Below are positions 1 through 6,298 of a stretch of 6,831 nucleotides of DNA, in pieces. The first letter of the stretch is position 1. Each line of letters opens with the position of its first letter. Below the pieces are notes generated by a model that was given only the letters and a program-made list of their open reading frames with translations, was not told the origin of the DNA and made no database searches. Both the position numbers and the translations under genes were made by a program. The stretch lies in the NCBI GenBank assembly GCA_964627995.1, contig CAZVLN010000080.1:1-6831 (forward strand), in the 5' to 3' direction. Origin of the DNA: JAWLFI01 sp964627995. Lineage in GTDB: Bacteria > Bacteroidota > Bacteroidia > Chitinophagales > Saprospiraceae.

Positions 1-1783
1 AAGAAGGCGGCCAAAAATACATGATCAAGGGTGTTCCGAGTGTGACGATAATAATATCCATCGGAAGCCCCATGCGCCAATAATCTGAAAATTTGTACCC
101 TCCAGGTCCCATGACTATGGTATTGGATTGGTGGCCTATAGGTGTGAGAAAGGCACAAGATCCACCTACCGCAACTGTCATAAGGAAGGGGTCGAGCGAC
201 AGGCCTAATGATTGGCCTATACTCATGCCAATCGGAGCCATAATGAGTACCGTGGCTGCATTGTTGATGATATCAGAGAGCAGCATGGTGATGATCAATA
301 AGGTGGCAATGATGCCCCAAACAGGCAAATTCTCTCCAAAAACCAGAATTTTTTCAGCAATCGTATTGGCAGCACCCGAAGTTTCCATAGCCTGCCCTAC
401 AGGAATCATCGCTCCCAACAAGACGATAACCGGCCAGTCGATACTGGTGTATACTTTTTTGAGCGGTAATACATTGGCTAAAACAAGTGCAACTGCTGCC
501 ATGGCGAAGGACACCTGAACGGGAAGTATCCCAGTAACCACCATAGTAATAGATAGCCCAAAAATAGCTAAGGCCAGGCTGACCTTTTTCTTAAATCCGA
601 AGCGCAACTGACGGCGTGCAAGGGGTAGGCAACCCAGATTAGATAGCGTTTCATCGATAAGTTCGGCGCGACCCTGTAATAGAATAACATCCCCATTTTT
701 GAAGGAAATACTGTTCAGTCGTCTTAGAATTTTGGTCGATCGACGAGCCACAGCCAGTAAATTCACGCCATACCGCGTTCTCAATTGAGTGGAAGTTGCT
801 GTTTTACCCACCAAAGGTGAGCCAGACATAATGACGGCTTCCGTTAATATAATATTTCTCGACCCCTCAGCATCCATCCGGAACTGCTGACCGCCTACAA
901 GCGCCAAACCACTCTTCTCGATAATAGATTGTAAGGCATCCGTATCACATTGTAGGATCAGAATATCGCCTTTTTGTACTTTTTCGAGAATATTAAAGGT
1001 GTGAATCCGCTGGTTATTTCGAACCAAGCCCAATATTTGAACGTCATCTTCCGAATGCTCAATTAACTCATAGAGCGTAGTACCTACTGCTTTAGAATCG
1101 GAAGGTACTCGCAATTCAGTAATATAGTCATCAATATCGAATAGGTCGGAATCCTGATTCTTAGAAACGCGATGTGGGAGAAAGCGCCAGCCTACTAAAC
1201 CTACAAATAATACGCCTACAAAAGCTAAGCTGGCTCCCACCGGAGTAAAATCAAACATTCCGAATGAGGATCCCATATTTTCAGCTCGAAATTCGGATAT
1301 AATGATATTCGGTGGCGTGCCGATCAAAGTCGTCAGTCCACCTAAAAGCGAGGAGAAAGCAATGGGCATAAGCACGTAAGACGGCGGCAAATCACTTTTT
1401 CGAGCGATATACAATGCAATGGGCATCATGATGGCAAGCGCTCCTACGTTGTTCATAAAACCGGAGGCTATGGCAACCACGGCACAAAGACTTAAAATTT
1501 GAGTGACGGGTCTGCGACCTATCTTCAAAATATATTTTGCAGCAATATCTATGAGCCCGGAGTGCTCCAGGGCTTTCCCAATAACCAATACTGCTGCCAC
1601 CGTTATAACAGCGGGATGGCCAAAGCCCATAAATGCATCACCCGCAGGTACTATACCTACCGATACCAGAAAAAACAAAGCAATCAAAGCCGTGAAGTCG
1701 TGCCGGATCTTTCCCCATATGAATAGAGTTAGGGCAATACCCAAGGTCGCAAAAACAAGAAGTTGTTCTATATTCTCTCCCAT
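1..1783 (-). CDS. SLC13/DASS-family permease with two RCK_C (TrkA_C) domains, 3' end cut by window edge
   Basis: This is a sodium-coupled anion permease of the inner membrane, of the divalent anion:Na+ symporter type; the substrate (sulfate, dicarboxylate or another anion) cannot be read from sequence. The visible 594 residues run in order: hydrophobic helices (about 5-195) with FMNNVGA near 109-115 and GGLTTLIGTPPN at 148-159; two successive cytosolic RCK_C/TrkA_C modules (about 218-292 and 305-382), each ending in a KGD or NGD turn followed by a hydrophobic strand; then a second membrane half (about 400-594) with SDIINNAATVLM at 503-514 and TPIGHQSNT at 547-555. The two similar membrane halves are the known inverted repeat of the fold. 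The ATG at 1783 is the first start after an in-frame TGA 18 bases upstream, which fixes the start. The sequence near position 1 (PLIMYFWPPS) resembles the usual end of the family, so only a few codons should be missing. Family certain; substrate unknown. Confidence 0.93.
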   Translation of the reverse strand, partial: MGENIEQLLVFATLGIALTLFIWGKIRHDFTALIALFFLVSVGIVPAGDAFMGFGHPAVITVAAVLVIGKALEHSGLIDIAAKYILKIGRRPVTQILSLCAVVAIASGFMNNVGALAIMMPIALYIARKSDLPPSYVLMPIAFSSLLGGLTTLIGTPPNIIISEFRAENMGSSFGMFDFTPVGASLAFVGVLFVGLVGWRFLPHRVSKNQDSDLFDIDDYITELRVPSDSKAVGTTLYELIEHSEDDVQILGLVRNNQRIHTFNILEKVQKGDILILQCDTDALQSIIEKSGLALVGGQQFRMDAEGSRNIILTEAVIMSGSPLVGKTATSTQLRTRYGVNLLAVARRSTKILRRLNSISFKNGDVILLQGRAELIDETLSNLGCLPLARRQLRFGFKKKVSLALAIFGLSITMVVTGILPVQVSFAMAAVALVLANVLPLKKVYTSIDWPVIVLLGAMIPVGQAMETSGAANTIAEKILVFGENLPVWGIIATLLIITMLLSDIINNAATVLIMAPIGMSIGQSLGLSLDPFLMTVAVGGSCAFLTPIGHQSNTIVMGPGGYKFSDYWRMGLPMDIIIVTLGTPLIMYFWPPS

Positions 1784-1837
1784 ATACCTGTTGTGATCTC
1801 ATTTACACAGCGATCATGTAAAATCGCCTTATAATTA

Positions 1838-1869
1838 CAAAAATATCACGAATCGACCTATTTATTCAA
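1838..1869 (-). promoter_or_regulatory. Predicted Bacteroidota-type promoter for the SLC13 permease
   Basis: Read on the minus strand, TATTTTTG (1838-1845) is an exact match to the Bacteroidota -7 element TANNTTTG. A TTG lies 21 bases upstream (1867-1869), within the spacing accepted for the -33 element. Transcription would start near 1830, giving an untranslated leader of roughly 45-50 bases before the ATG at 1783. The element sits in the 104-base gap after the acyltransferase gene, so the permease can probably be transcribed separately. Assigned by consensus only. Confidence 0.45.
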
Positions 1870-1887
1870 GGCATAATTTTATAATGT

Positions 1888-2781
1888 TCATTCCTTCTTT
1901 TGTTCCATAACCTCTTCAGCACGCTTGACATTTTTCCATCTTTTATGACTCCACATCCAACTCGCAGGACTTTTCCGAATTTCTTCTTCTAATCGTTGCA
2001 TGTGACGTTGAGTGAGCGAATAAGGCTCCCAGGATGATGGATCTGAGGTCATTAATTCCGTCCGCATCACATAGCGCCCGCGACCCACCCGGTGCGTAGC
2101 TAAAAAGACCACCGCCAGGTCACACTTTTTTGCTAAATTTTCAACCCCTAAATGTACCGGGGTGTAGGGATGGAAGAAAGGTGCAGCATACTTTATCTTT
2201 CCCCTGTGGGGACTTTGATCGGCCATGAAAATATAAAGGGGATGCTCATCTTTCATATTTAGCATAAACGGGTATGTCTCTTTCATTTTAAATAAAGTCA
2301 TTCCAAATTTTTGCCTGACGCTCACTAAATATCGATTTAGGCGATCATTTTTTATGGGGTGATAAACCGCATAGGTATTGTGCGGCACAAATAATTCCAG
2401 ACACATTGCCGTCCACTCAAAATTCGTAAAATGTCCCATGACCAGCATGACGCCTTTACCTTTTTCATACAAATCCGATAAACCCGCTTGATCGTCAAGG
2501 GAAATTCGTTTTCGTGCCTCATCCACAGAAAGCTGCGAACTTTTGAGCGTTTCTACTGCAATATCAGCGAGGTTTTTATAAAAGGCCTTTGCGATTTGTC
2601 GACGATCGCTTTCTGACTTATCCGGAAAGGCCAATTCTAAATTATTGAGCACAACCTTTTTCCGGTATCGAATCAGGTGATAGAACAGCCAGGCTATACC
2701 CGAGCTACACGCATAGAGCAACCACCACGGCAGGCGAGCCACTCCTTTGAGCAATGTTTTTCTCCAATCCCATTGAACCAT
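1888..2781 (-). CDS. Lipid A biosynthesis acyltransferase, HtrB/LpxL family (lysophospholipid acyltransferase superfamily)
   Basis: This enzyme is predicted to transfer a secondary acyl chain from acyl-ACP to a lipid A precursor at the cytoplasmic face of the inner membrane. Evidence in the 297 residues: an N-terminal hydrophobic anchor at about 16-37; the acyltransferase HX4(D/E) catalytic box as GHFTNFEW, with His117 and Glu122; ADQSP at 187-191; and the family's C-terminal signature SPASWMWSHKRWK at 271-283. Length fits the family (about 290-310). An in-frame TAG lies two codons before the ATG at 2781, so this start is the first available. A TAAATTTA just upstream is a 7-of-8 match to the -7 promoter element but would give almost no leader, so I do not annotate it. 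The gene is transcribed away from the lipoprotein/mnmD pair. Bacteroidota often carry several LpxL-like paralogues, so which acyl position is served, and whether another lysophospholipid is the acceptor, stays open. Confidence 0.9.
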   Translation of the reverse strand: MVQWDWRKTLLKGVARLPWWLLYACSSGIAWLFYHLIRYRKKVVLNNLELAFPDKSESDRRQIAKAFYKNLADIAVETLKSSQLSVDEARKRISLDDQAGLSDLYEKGKGVMLVMGHFTNFEWTAMCLELFVPHNTYAVYHPIKNDRLNRYLVSVRQKFGMTLFKMKETYPFMLNMKDEHPLYIFMADQSPHRGKIKYAAPFFHPYTPVHLGVENLAKKCDLAVVFLATHRVGRGRYVMRTELMTSDPSSWEPYSLTQRHMQRLEEEIRKSPASWMWSHKRWKNVKRAEEVMEQKKE

Positions 2782-2827
2782 AGCCTAAATTTACATAGAA
2801 TGAGCCGCATTTTAATAAAATTTTTAT

Positions 2828-2918
2828 GGGCGGTCCCTCCCCAATTTTTGGGGAGGGCGCTACGATTCGGGCTCCACATACGTTCGGTCCACCCCCAATA
2901 AATAAGGGGTGGACGCCC
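2828..2918. repeat. Two tandem GC-rich hairpin units, degenerate copies of one sequence
   Basis: Hairpin 1 is a perfect 10-base-pair stem (2835-2844 with 2848-2857, loop TTT). Hairpin 2 is a perfect 9-base-pair stem (2887-2895 with 2906-2914, 10-base AT-rich loop). Both begin CGGTCC, continue into a C-run followed by AA, and close with GGGG(A/T)GG(G/A)CGC, so they align as two copies of one unit spaced about 54 bases apart. Where the left arm changes from T to A at the matching stem position, the right arm changes from A to T, keeping the pair. GC content is clearly above the flanks. The gap lies between divergent genes, so ordinary terminator function is unlikely; an interspersed palindromic repeat is the better guess. 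Confidence 0.6.
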
Positions 2919-3025
2919 TTAAGCTGCGCTTGGCGTGCCCCTACTCATCGCTACCGCAATAATCTGATGTAACTTAGATTATAAGATACTAATCCCAACT
3001 TTTCATTCGTTCTGAAAGAAATAAT

Positions 3026-3033
3026 TACCTTTG
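3026..3033 (+). promoter_or_regulatory. Predicted -7 promoter element for the small lipoprotein/mnmD unit
   Basis: TACCTTTG is an exact match to the Bacteroidota -7 consensus TANNTTTG, ending 18 bases before the lipoprotein ATG at 3052. The -33 box is poor; TTTC at 3001-3004, 21 bases upstream, is the best candidate. A GGAAGAG lies directly before the ATG and may help ribosome binding. Assigned by consensus only. Confidence 0.4.
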
Positions 3034-3051
3034 GCAAAATTTTTGGAAGAG

Positions 3052-3204
3052 ATGAAAAATACAAGTCGATATATTCTCCTTTTTGTGTGCGTTGCAGCTG
3101 TAAGTTCGTGTAATCGCGGCGTGGGTTGCCCCTCCGACTTTTCATGGAACACTGATGGCTTAAGTACGCTACTTCGCGTATTAGAATCTATACCTGTGCT
3201 GTAA
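3052..3204 (+). CDS. Small lipoprotein, 50 residues, overlapping the mnmD start codon
   Basis: The product has a lipoprotein signal peptide: charged start MKNTSR, hydrophobic core YILLFVCVAAV, then lipobox VSSC with Cys20 as the lipidation site. The mature part is only 31 residues; it starts CNRGVGCPSDFSW and contains a second cysteine (Cys26), followed by a short tail that could form one amphipathic helix. The gene is easily missed because of its size. Support for it being real: a clean signal peptide, a purine-rich GGAAGAG before the ATG, an exact -7 promoter element upstream, and its TAA stop sharing one base with the mnmD ATG (TAATG), the arrangement of translationally coupled genes. It should be anchored in the inner or outer membrane. 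Function unknown; nothing links it chemically to tRNA modification. It could also be mainly a leader peptide for mnmD, but the lipobox argues for a working product. Confidence 0.72.
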   Translation: MKNTSRYILLFVCVAAVSSCNRGVGCPSDFSWNTDGLSTLLRVLESIPVL

Positions 3205-3875
3205 TGCATCATCTGCGCACATCAGATGGGTCTTTTACCTATCAATCTCCTATTTTCAAGGAAACCTTTCATTCCAAACACGGTGCGCTTTCTGAAAGCC
3301 AGCACGTTTTTATCGAAGCTGGATTAGAAGCCCTTGCATCTGAGAATAACAATCAGCCCCTTTGGCTATTTGAAATGGGACTGGGCTCAGGACTAAACGC
3401 TTTACTTACAGCCCAATATGCGCAATCTCATTCCATTGAGATTAATTACCAAAGTCTTGAAGCATTCCCCCTTCCCCTTTCTGAAATCGAGGGATTTGAA
3501 ATTGGGAAACAATTGGAATCCAAATCTGCAGAAGGTGAATTTCGCAAAATCCACGAATGTGCCTGGAATCAATTATCACCTATAAACGCAAATTTTTCTA
3601 TTATTAAAAATAAGGTTGACTTTATTCAATGGTCACCCCCACAAGAAAAATATCACGGAATATATTACGATGCATTTGCCCCTCGAGCGCAATCTGAACT
3701 CTGGACACCAGAAATTATGGAAAAGTTGTTTTCCATGCTCCGATCGGGAGGTTTGCTCGTGACCTACTGTGCCCAGGGACAGTTCAAACGCAATTTGAAA
3801 TCGGCCGGCTTTTCGGTTGAACCACTACCCGGACCTAAGGGTAAACGAGAAATGACTCGAGCCTGGAAAAGATAA
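3204..3875 (+). CDS. mnmD: tRNA (5-methylaminomethyl-2-thiouridine)(34)-methyltransferase MnmD
   Basis: This cytosolic SAM-dependent enzyme catalyses the last step of wobble-uridine modification, methylating nm5(s2)U34 to mnm5(s2)U34 in tRNAs that read split codon boxes. The 223-residue protein corresponds to the methyltransferase half of the fused enterobacterial MnmC (the DUF752 domain) and has no FAD-dependent oxidase half, so it is the stand-alone form. Visible motifs: DGSFTY and HSKHGALSESQHVFIEAGL near the N-terminus (8-41), SAM-binding EMGLGSGLNALL (57-68), Glu87 after beta-2, YYDAFAP (154-160) with the conserved Asp156, SELWT (164-168), and GPKGKREMTRA near the C-terminus (210-220). 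The N-terminal block begins within a few residues of the ATG, as in family members, which supports this start. The ATG overlaps the stop of the small lipoprotein by one base, so translation is probably coupled. Without MnmC(o), the substrate would come from the ammonium-dependent MnmE/MnmG route (family knowledge; those genes are not in the window). Confidence 0.93.
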   Translation: MHHLRTSDGSFTYQSPIFKETFHSKHGALSESQHVFIEAGLEALASENNNQPLWLFEMGLGSGLNALLTAQYAQSHSIEINYQSLEAFPLPLSEIEGFEIGKQLESKSAEGEFRKIHECAWNQLSPINANFSIIKNKVDFIQWSPPQEKYHGIYYDAFAPRAQSELWTPEIMEKLFSMLRSGGLLVTYCAQGQFKRNLKSAGFSVEPLPGPKGKREMTRAWKR

Positions 3876-4163
3876 TATCCTATCAGCTTACCATTTCGAA
3901 AATCCACTCTCCTATCCTTTTGCCGGATACAGGAAATAGAAATACTTCCACTCACCAATAACATTTCGCTCTTTATTTGCCTTACACAGTGAATTATACT
4001 CGATCATTATTCTCACTTCATTGCCCGCTATTATCAATTCAAGCTAAATAATTGCATTTCTATCCATCCGGCCTTGCTAAGCTGGTCTATTAAATACTTT
4101 AGAATAATTTATCTATTTTGGGACAATAGATTTCAAATTCATTGAATAAAAACCTTTCCCGAA
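3876..4163. other. Intergenic gap with no recognisable gene
   Basis: These 288 AT-rich bases lie between two plus-strand genes. I find no credible coding frame with a plausible start, no strong hairpin with a T-tract after mnmD, and no exact TANNTTTG. Near matches before the symporter are TATTTTGG (about 4114) and TAGATTTC (4127-4134), neither with a well-placed TTG upstream, so I do not call a promoter although one is expected here. Confidence 0.5.
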
Positions 4164-5477
4164 ATGATAAAAATCCCACTTCACTGGCAGATCCTGCTCG
4201 GCATGGCACTTGGTATTCTTATTGGTTTTATGGCCATTCAAATGCCAGGCGGAAAAGAATTTATAATTGACTGGGTCAAGCCCTTTGGGACTATATTTAT
4301 CAATGCACTAAAATTACTTGCTATCCCTCTGATCATTGCTTCATTGATCGTTGGTATTTCACGACTGAACAATATTGCGCAATTGTCAAAACTTGGCGGG
4401 CGAACTATAGGTATTTATCTAGTGACCACCGTTATTGCCGTTACACTCGGTCTATTATTGGTCAATACTATTCAACCCGGGAATTTTATCCAAAAAGATA
4501 CCCAGGAAGAATTACTGGCCTCCTATGCGGGTGATGCAAGCCTTAAAATGGAGCAAGCCTTAGCTCAAAAAGAAAAAGGACCTCTTTCTGCCCTTATAGA
4601 CCTCGTTCCTGAGAATATCGTATCTGCAGCCACCGATAACGGCAACATGCTTCAGGTTATTTTCGTCGTTATACTTTTTGGAATTGGTATGATTCTCATC
4701 AAAGAGGAAGAGGCTGAACCCGTTAAGGCCTTTTTTCGAGGGTTCAATGAAATCATCATGAAATTAGTAGATATTGTAATGCTGATGGCTCCTTATGGTG
4801 TCCTTGCCCTCATGGCAGCTCTAGTCGCAGAAAGCCCCTCCGCAGATATCTTTATTGCGCTGGGTGCTTATTCAATTACTGTTATAGTAGGCCTGGGTCT
4901 TATGACGATCATTTTTTATCCCCTGGTTGTCCGGCTTTTTACCGGTTACTCCCCTACAGATTTTCTCAAAAAAATATCTCCGGCCCAGTTGTTGGCTTTT
5001 TCTACCAGCTCATCAGCTGCCACATTGCCCGTTACTATGGAGCGCGTTGAGGAACATTTGGGTGTTGAAGAAGAGGTAACCAGTTTTGTTTGTCCCATTG
5101 GAGCGACCATCAATATGGATGGTACCAGCTTATATCAAGCCGTTGCCGCAGTTTTTATAGCGCAGGTATTTGCTCAGGATCTTAGTCTAAGTAATCAAAT
5201 TACTATTGTAATTACGGCAACTATGGCCTCCATTGGATCAGCGGCAGTCCCCGGAGCTGGTATTTTAATGCTCATCATCGTGCTGGAAAGCGTAGGTGTC
5301 AATCCTGCAGGAATAGGCTTGATCTTTGCGGTCGACCGACCACTAGATATGCTCCGCACGGTAACGAATGTGACTGGAGATGCTGCAGTGGCTATGCTGG
5401 TTGGGAAATCAGTCGGTAAAATCAATCCTGAAATGGCCGCCCGGGAGTGGGATGAAAATTATGAAGGGAACGAATAA
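4164..5477 (+). CDS. Dicarboxylate/amino acid:cation symporter (DAACS family; glutamate/aspartate/C4-dicarboxylate type)
   Basis: This inner-membrane secondary transporter takes up acidic amino acids or C4-dicarboxylates driven by Na+ or H+. The 437 residues match the family's length and carry its landmarks: N-terminal membrane helices (about 8-102); a hydrophilic loop at 105-145; the serine-rich hairpin-1 motif STSSSAATLPVTM (280-292); NMDGT in TM7 (317-321); hairpin-2 SIGSAAVPGAG (356-366); and TM8 with DRPLDMLRT then NVTGD (391-406). By comparison with archaeal GltPh, Asp395 and Arg398 match the residues that bind the substrate amino group and side-chain carboxylate, while Asn402 and Asp406 belong to cation sites. 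The arginine argues for an acidic substrate and against a neutral amino acid transporter. The start follows an A-rich leader without Shine-Dalgarno sequence, and MIKIPLHWQILLGM is a normal N-terminus for the family. It appears to stand alone in its transcription unit. Glutamate, aspartate and succinate/fumarate cannot be told apart here. Confidence 0.95.
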   Translation: MIKIPLHWQILLGMALGILIGFMAIQMPGGKEFIIDWVKPFGTIFINALKLLAIPLIIASLIVGISRLNNIAQLSKLGGRTIGIYLVTTVIAVTLGLLLVNTIQPGNFIQKDTQEELLASYAGDASLKMEQALAQKEKGPLSALIDLVPENIVSAATDNGNMLQVIFVVILFGIGMILIKEEEAEPVKAFFRGFNEIIMKLVDIVMLMAPYGVLALMAALVAESPSADIFIALGAYSITVIVGLGLMTIIFYPLVVRLFTGYSPTDFLKKISPAQLLAFSTSSSAATLPVTMERVEEHLGVEEEVTSFVCPIGATINMDGTSLYQAVAAVFIAQVFAQDLSLSNQITIVITATMASIGSAAVPGAGILMLIIVLESVGVNPAGIGLIFAVDRPLDMLRTVTNVTGDAAVAMLVGKSVGKINPEMAAREWDENYEGNE

Positions 5478-5744
5478 TCGTGCGTAGGCAAAACCCCTGG
5501 TAAAAGGCACGACATTCTTTTATGTACAGCTAATTGAGAGTTTACTTATCGTGCACATAAGAAATTATGATGTTTTGCGTCATGTCTTTTTACTCCAATA
5601 ATAGTTCCGAGTTGCATAACATAAATGAAGAAATAAGTTCGGATTATTGCGCTCTGATCCCATATTGAAACAACCAAAATTCATGATCATATTAGATTAT
5701 TTTTTTATATTTGAACATCAAGTTTAACACACAAATAAAAGAAT
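5478..5744. other. Intergenic gap; weak inverted-repeat structure only
   Basis: These 267 AT-rich bases contain no convincing gene. Directly after the symporter stop, TCGTGC (5478-5483) can pair with GCACGA (5507-5512), but the loop is 23 bases and only a weak T-rich stretch follows, so it is at best a poor terminator. A second TCGTGC (5549-5554) could pair with the same GCACGA instead. Six-base matches like these can occur by chance. The right end holds the promoter element listed separately. Confidence 0.4.
5706..5713 (+). promoter_or_regulatory. Predicted -7 promoter element for the 177-residue protein and downstream lipoprotein
   Basis: TATATTTG matches TANNTTTG exactly and ends 31 bases before the ATG at 5745, which would give a short leader of about 25 bases. 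No TTG lies at the expected -33 distance; the nearest (5665-5667) is 38 bases away. The surrounding run of A and T makes a chance match more likely than at the other two sites. Confidence 0.35.
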
Positions 5745-6278
5745 ATGAATAATAAAGATTTATTAGGTGTAGGAAGTAGGGTTGTTCATCCCAGTTATGG
5801 TCCAGGTGTTATCATACGACTTCACAAAGCTGCTTATGATGTTACCTTTTCAGATCATGGCGTAAAACAAGTAGGCAAAACTTACTCGGGTTGGGACATT
5901 ATCGAAGCCATTCCGGTTAAGGAACAGGTGAGTTTTAATGAGGTTGAGACCGCACTTGTAAAAGTGCTGAAAAGTTGGTCAGATATTACACACCTTGTCG
6001 AACTCGGCAGTAAGTGGACAGGTGGCGAATTTATTTTACAGCCAGGTCAGGACAATTTACAGCCTAAAAAGATGCCTATAGAAACTTTCTTCCATAAAAT
6101 TGTTATGGTTAGAGACCGCATTAGGGTTATGGAGCAAAAGATCAACAGTAGTGATTTATCTGATGAGGAGAAAATCAACCTACAGCAGTACATCACAAGA
6201 GTATATGGTAGTTTGACGAGTTTTAATGTGTTGTTTGAATATAAAGAAGATCATTTCAAAGGAGCTGGAAGGTCCTAA
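5745..6278 (+). CDS. Conserved hypothetical protein with N-terminal SH3/CarD-like module
   Basis: I recognise this as a protein type common in Bacteroidota but know no assigned function. The 177 residues fall into two parts. Residues about 8-56 (GVGSRVVHPSYGPGVIIRL onward) have the G-x-x-V-x-H-x-x-(Y/F)-G-x-G-x-V pattern seen in small beta-barrels such as the CarD/TRCF RNA-polymerase-interaction domain and the C-terminal tail of UvrD-like helicases. Residues about 90-165 form the second part: WTGGEFILQPGQDNL, then IETFFHKIVMVRDRIRVMEQKI (113-134), then LSDEEKINLQQYITRVYGSL (138-157); this looks mostly helical, without signal peptide or membrane segment, so the protein should be cytosolic. The start has an A-rich leader. 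The next gene follows after 20 bases on the same strand, suggesting an operon. A role in contacting nucleic acid or RNA polymerase would fit the N-terminal module but is inference. Alternatively the barrel may bind a protein partner. Confidence 0.85.
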   Translation: MNNKDLLGVGSRVVHPSYGPGVIIRLHKAAYDVTFSDHGVKQVGKTYSGWDIIEAIPVKEQVSFNEVETALVKVLKSWSDITHLVELGSKWTGGEFILQPGQDNLQPKKMPIETFFHKIVMVRDRIRVMEQKINSSDLSDEEKINLQQYITRVYGSLTSFNVLFEYKEDHFKGAGRS

Positions 6279-6298
6279 ATTGAACGAAAAGTAATTGT

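Noticed and set aside
93..518. Plus-strand open frame of 141 codons
   Set aside because: It is antisense to the second membrane half of the SLC13 permease, whose motifs (SDIINNAA, TPIGHQSNT) are unmistakable on the other strand.
1499..1796. Two overlapping plus-strand open frames
   Set aside because: Both lie antisense to the permease N-terminus and have no start context or recognisable domain.
2677..2901. Plus-strand frame and an alternative minus-strand frame (2694-2879) over the acyltransferase start
   Set aside because: They overlap the well-supported acyltransferase N-terminus or run through the hairpin repeat; no protein signature.
2835..2914. Hairpins as intrinsic terminators
   Set aside because: Genes on both sides point away from this gap, and neither stem is followed by a T-tract on either strand.
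2951..3212. Two minus-strand frames opposite the small lipoprotein
   Set aside because: They cover the predicted promoter and the lipoprotein gene antisense; composition is not protein-like, whereas the plus strand has a clean signal peptide and lipobox.
3764..3964. Minus-strand frame of 66 codons across the mnmD end
   Set aside because: More than half is antisense to the conserved MnmD C-terminus; the rest shows no signature.
5195..5425. Minus-strand frame of 76 codons inside the symporter
   Set aside because: It is antisense to the TM7-TM8 core of the symporter, the most conserved part of that gene.
5567..5668. Plus-strand frame of 33 codons in the gap after the symporter
   Set aside because: No ribosome-binding context, promoter, signal peptide or recognisable pattern; expected by chance in AT-rich sequence.
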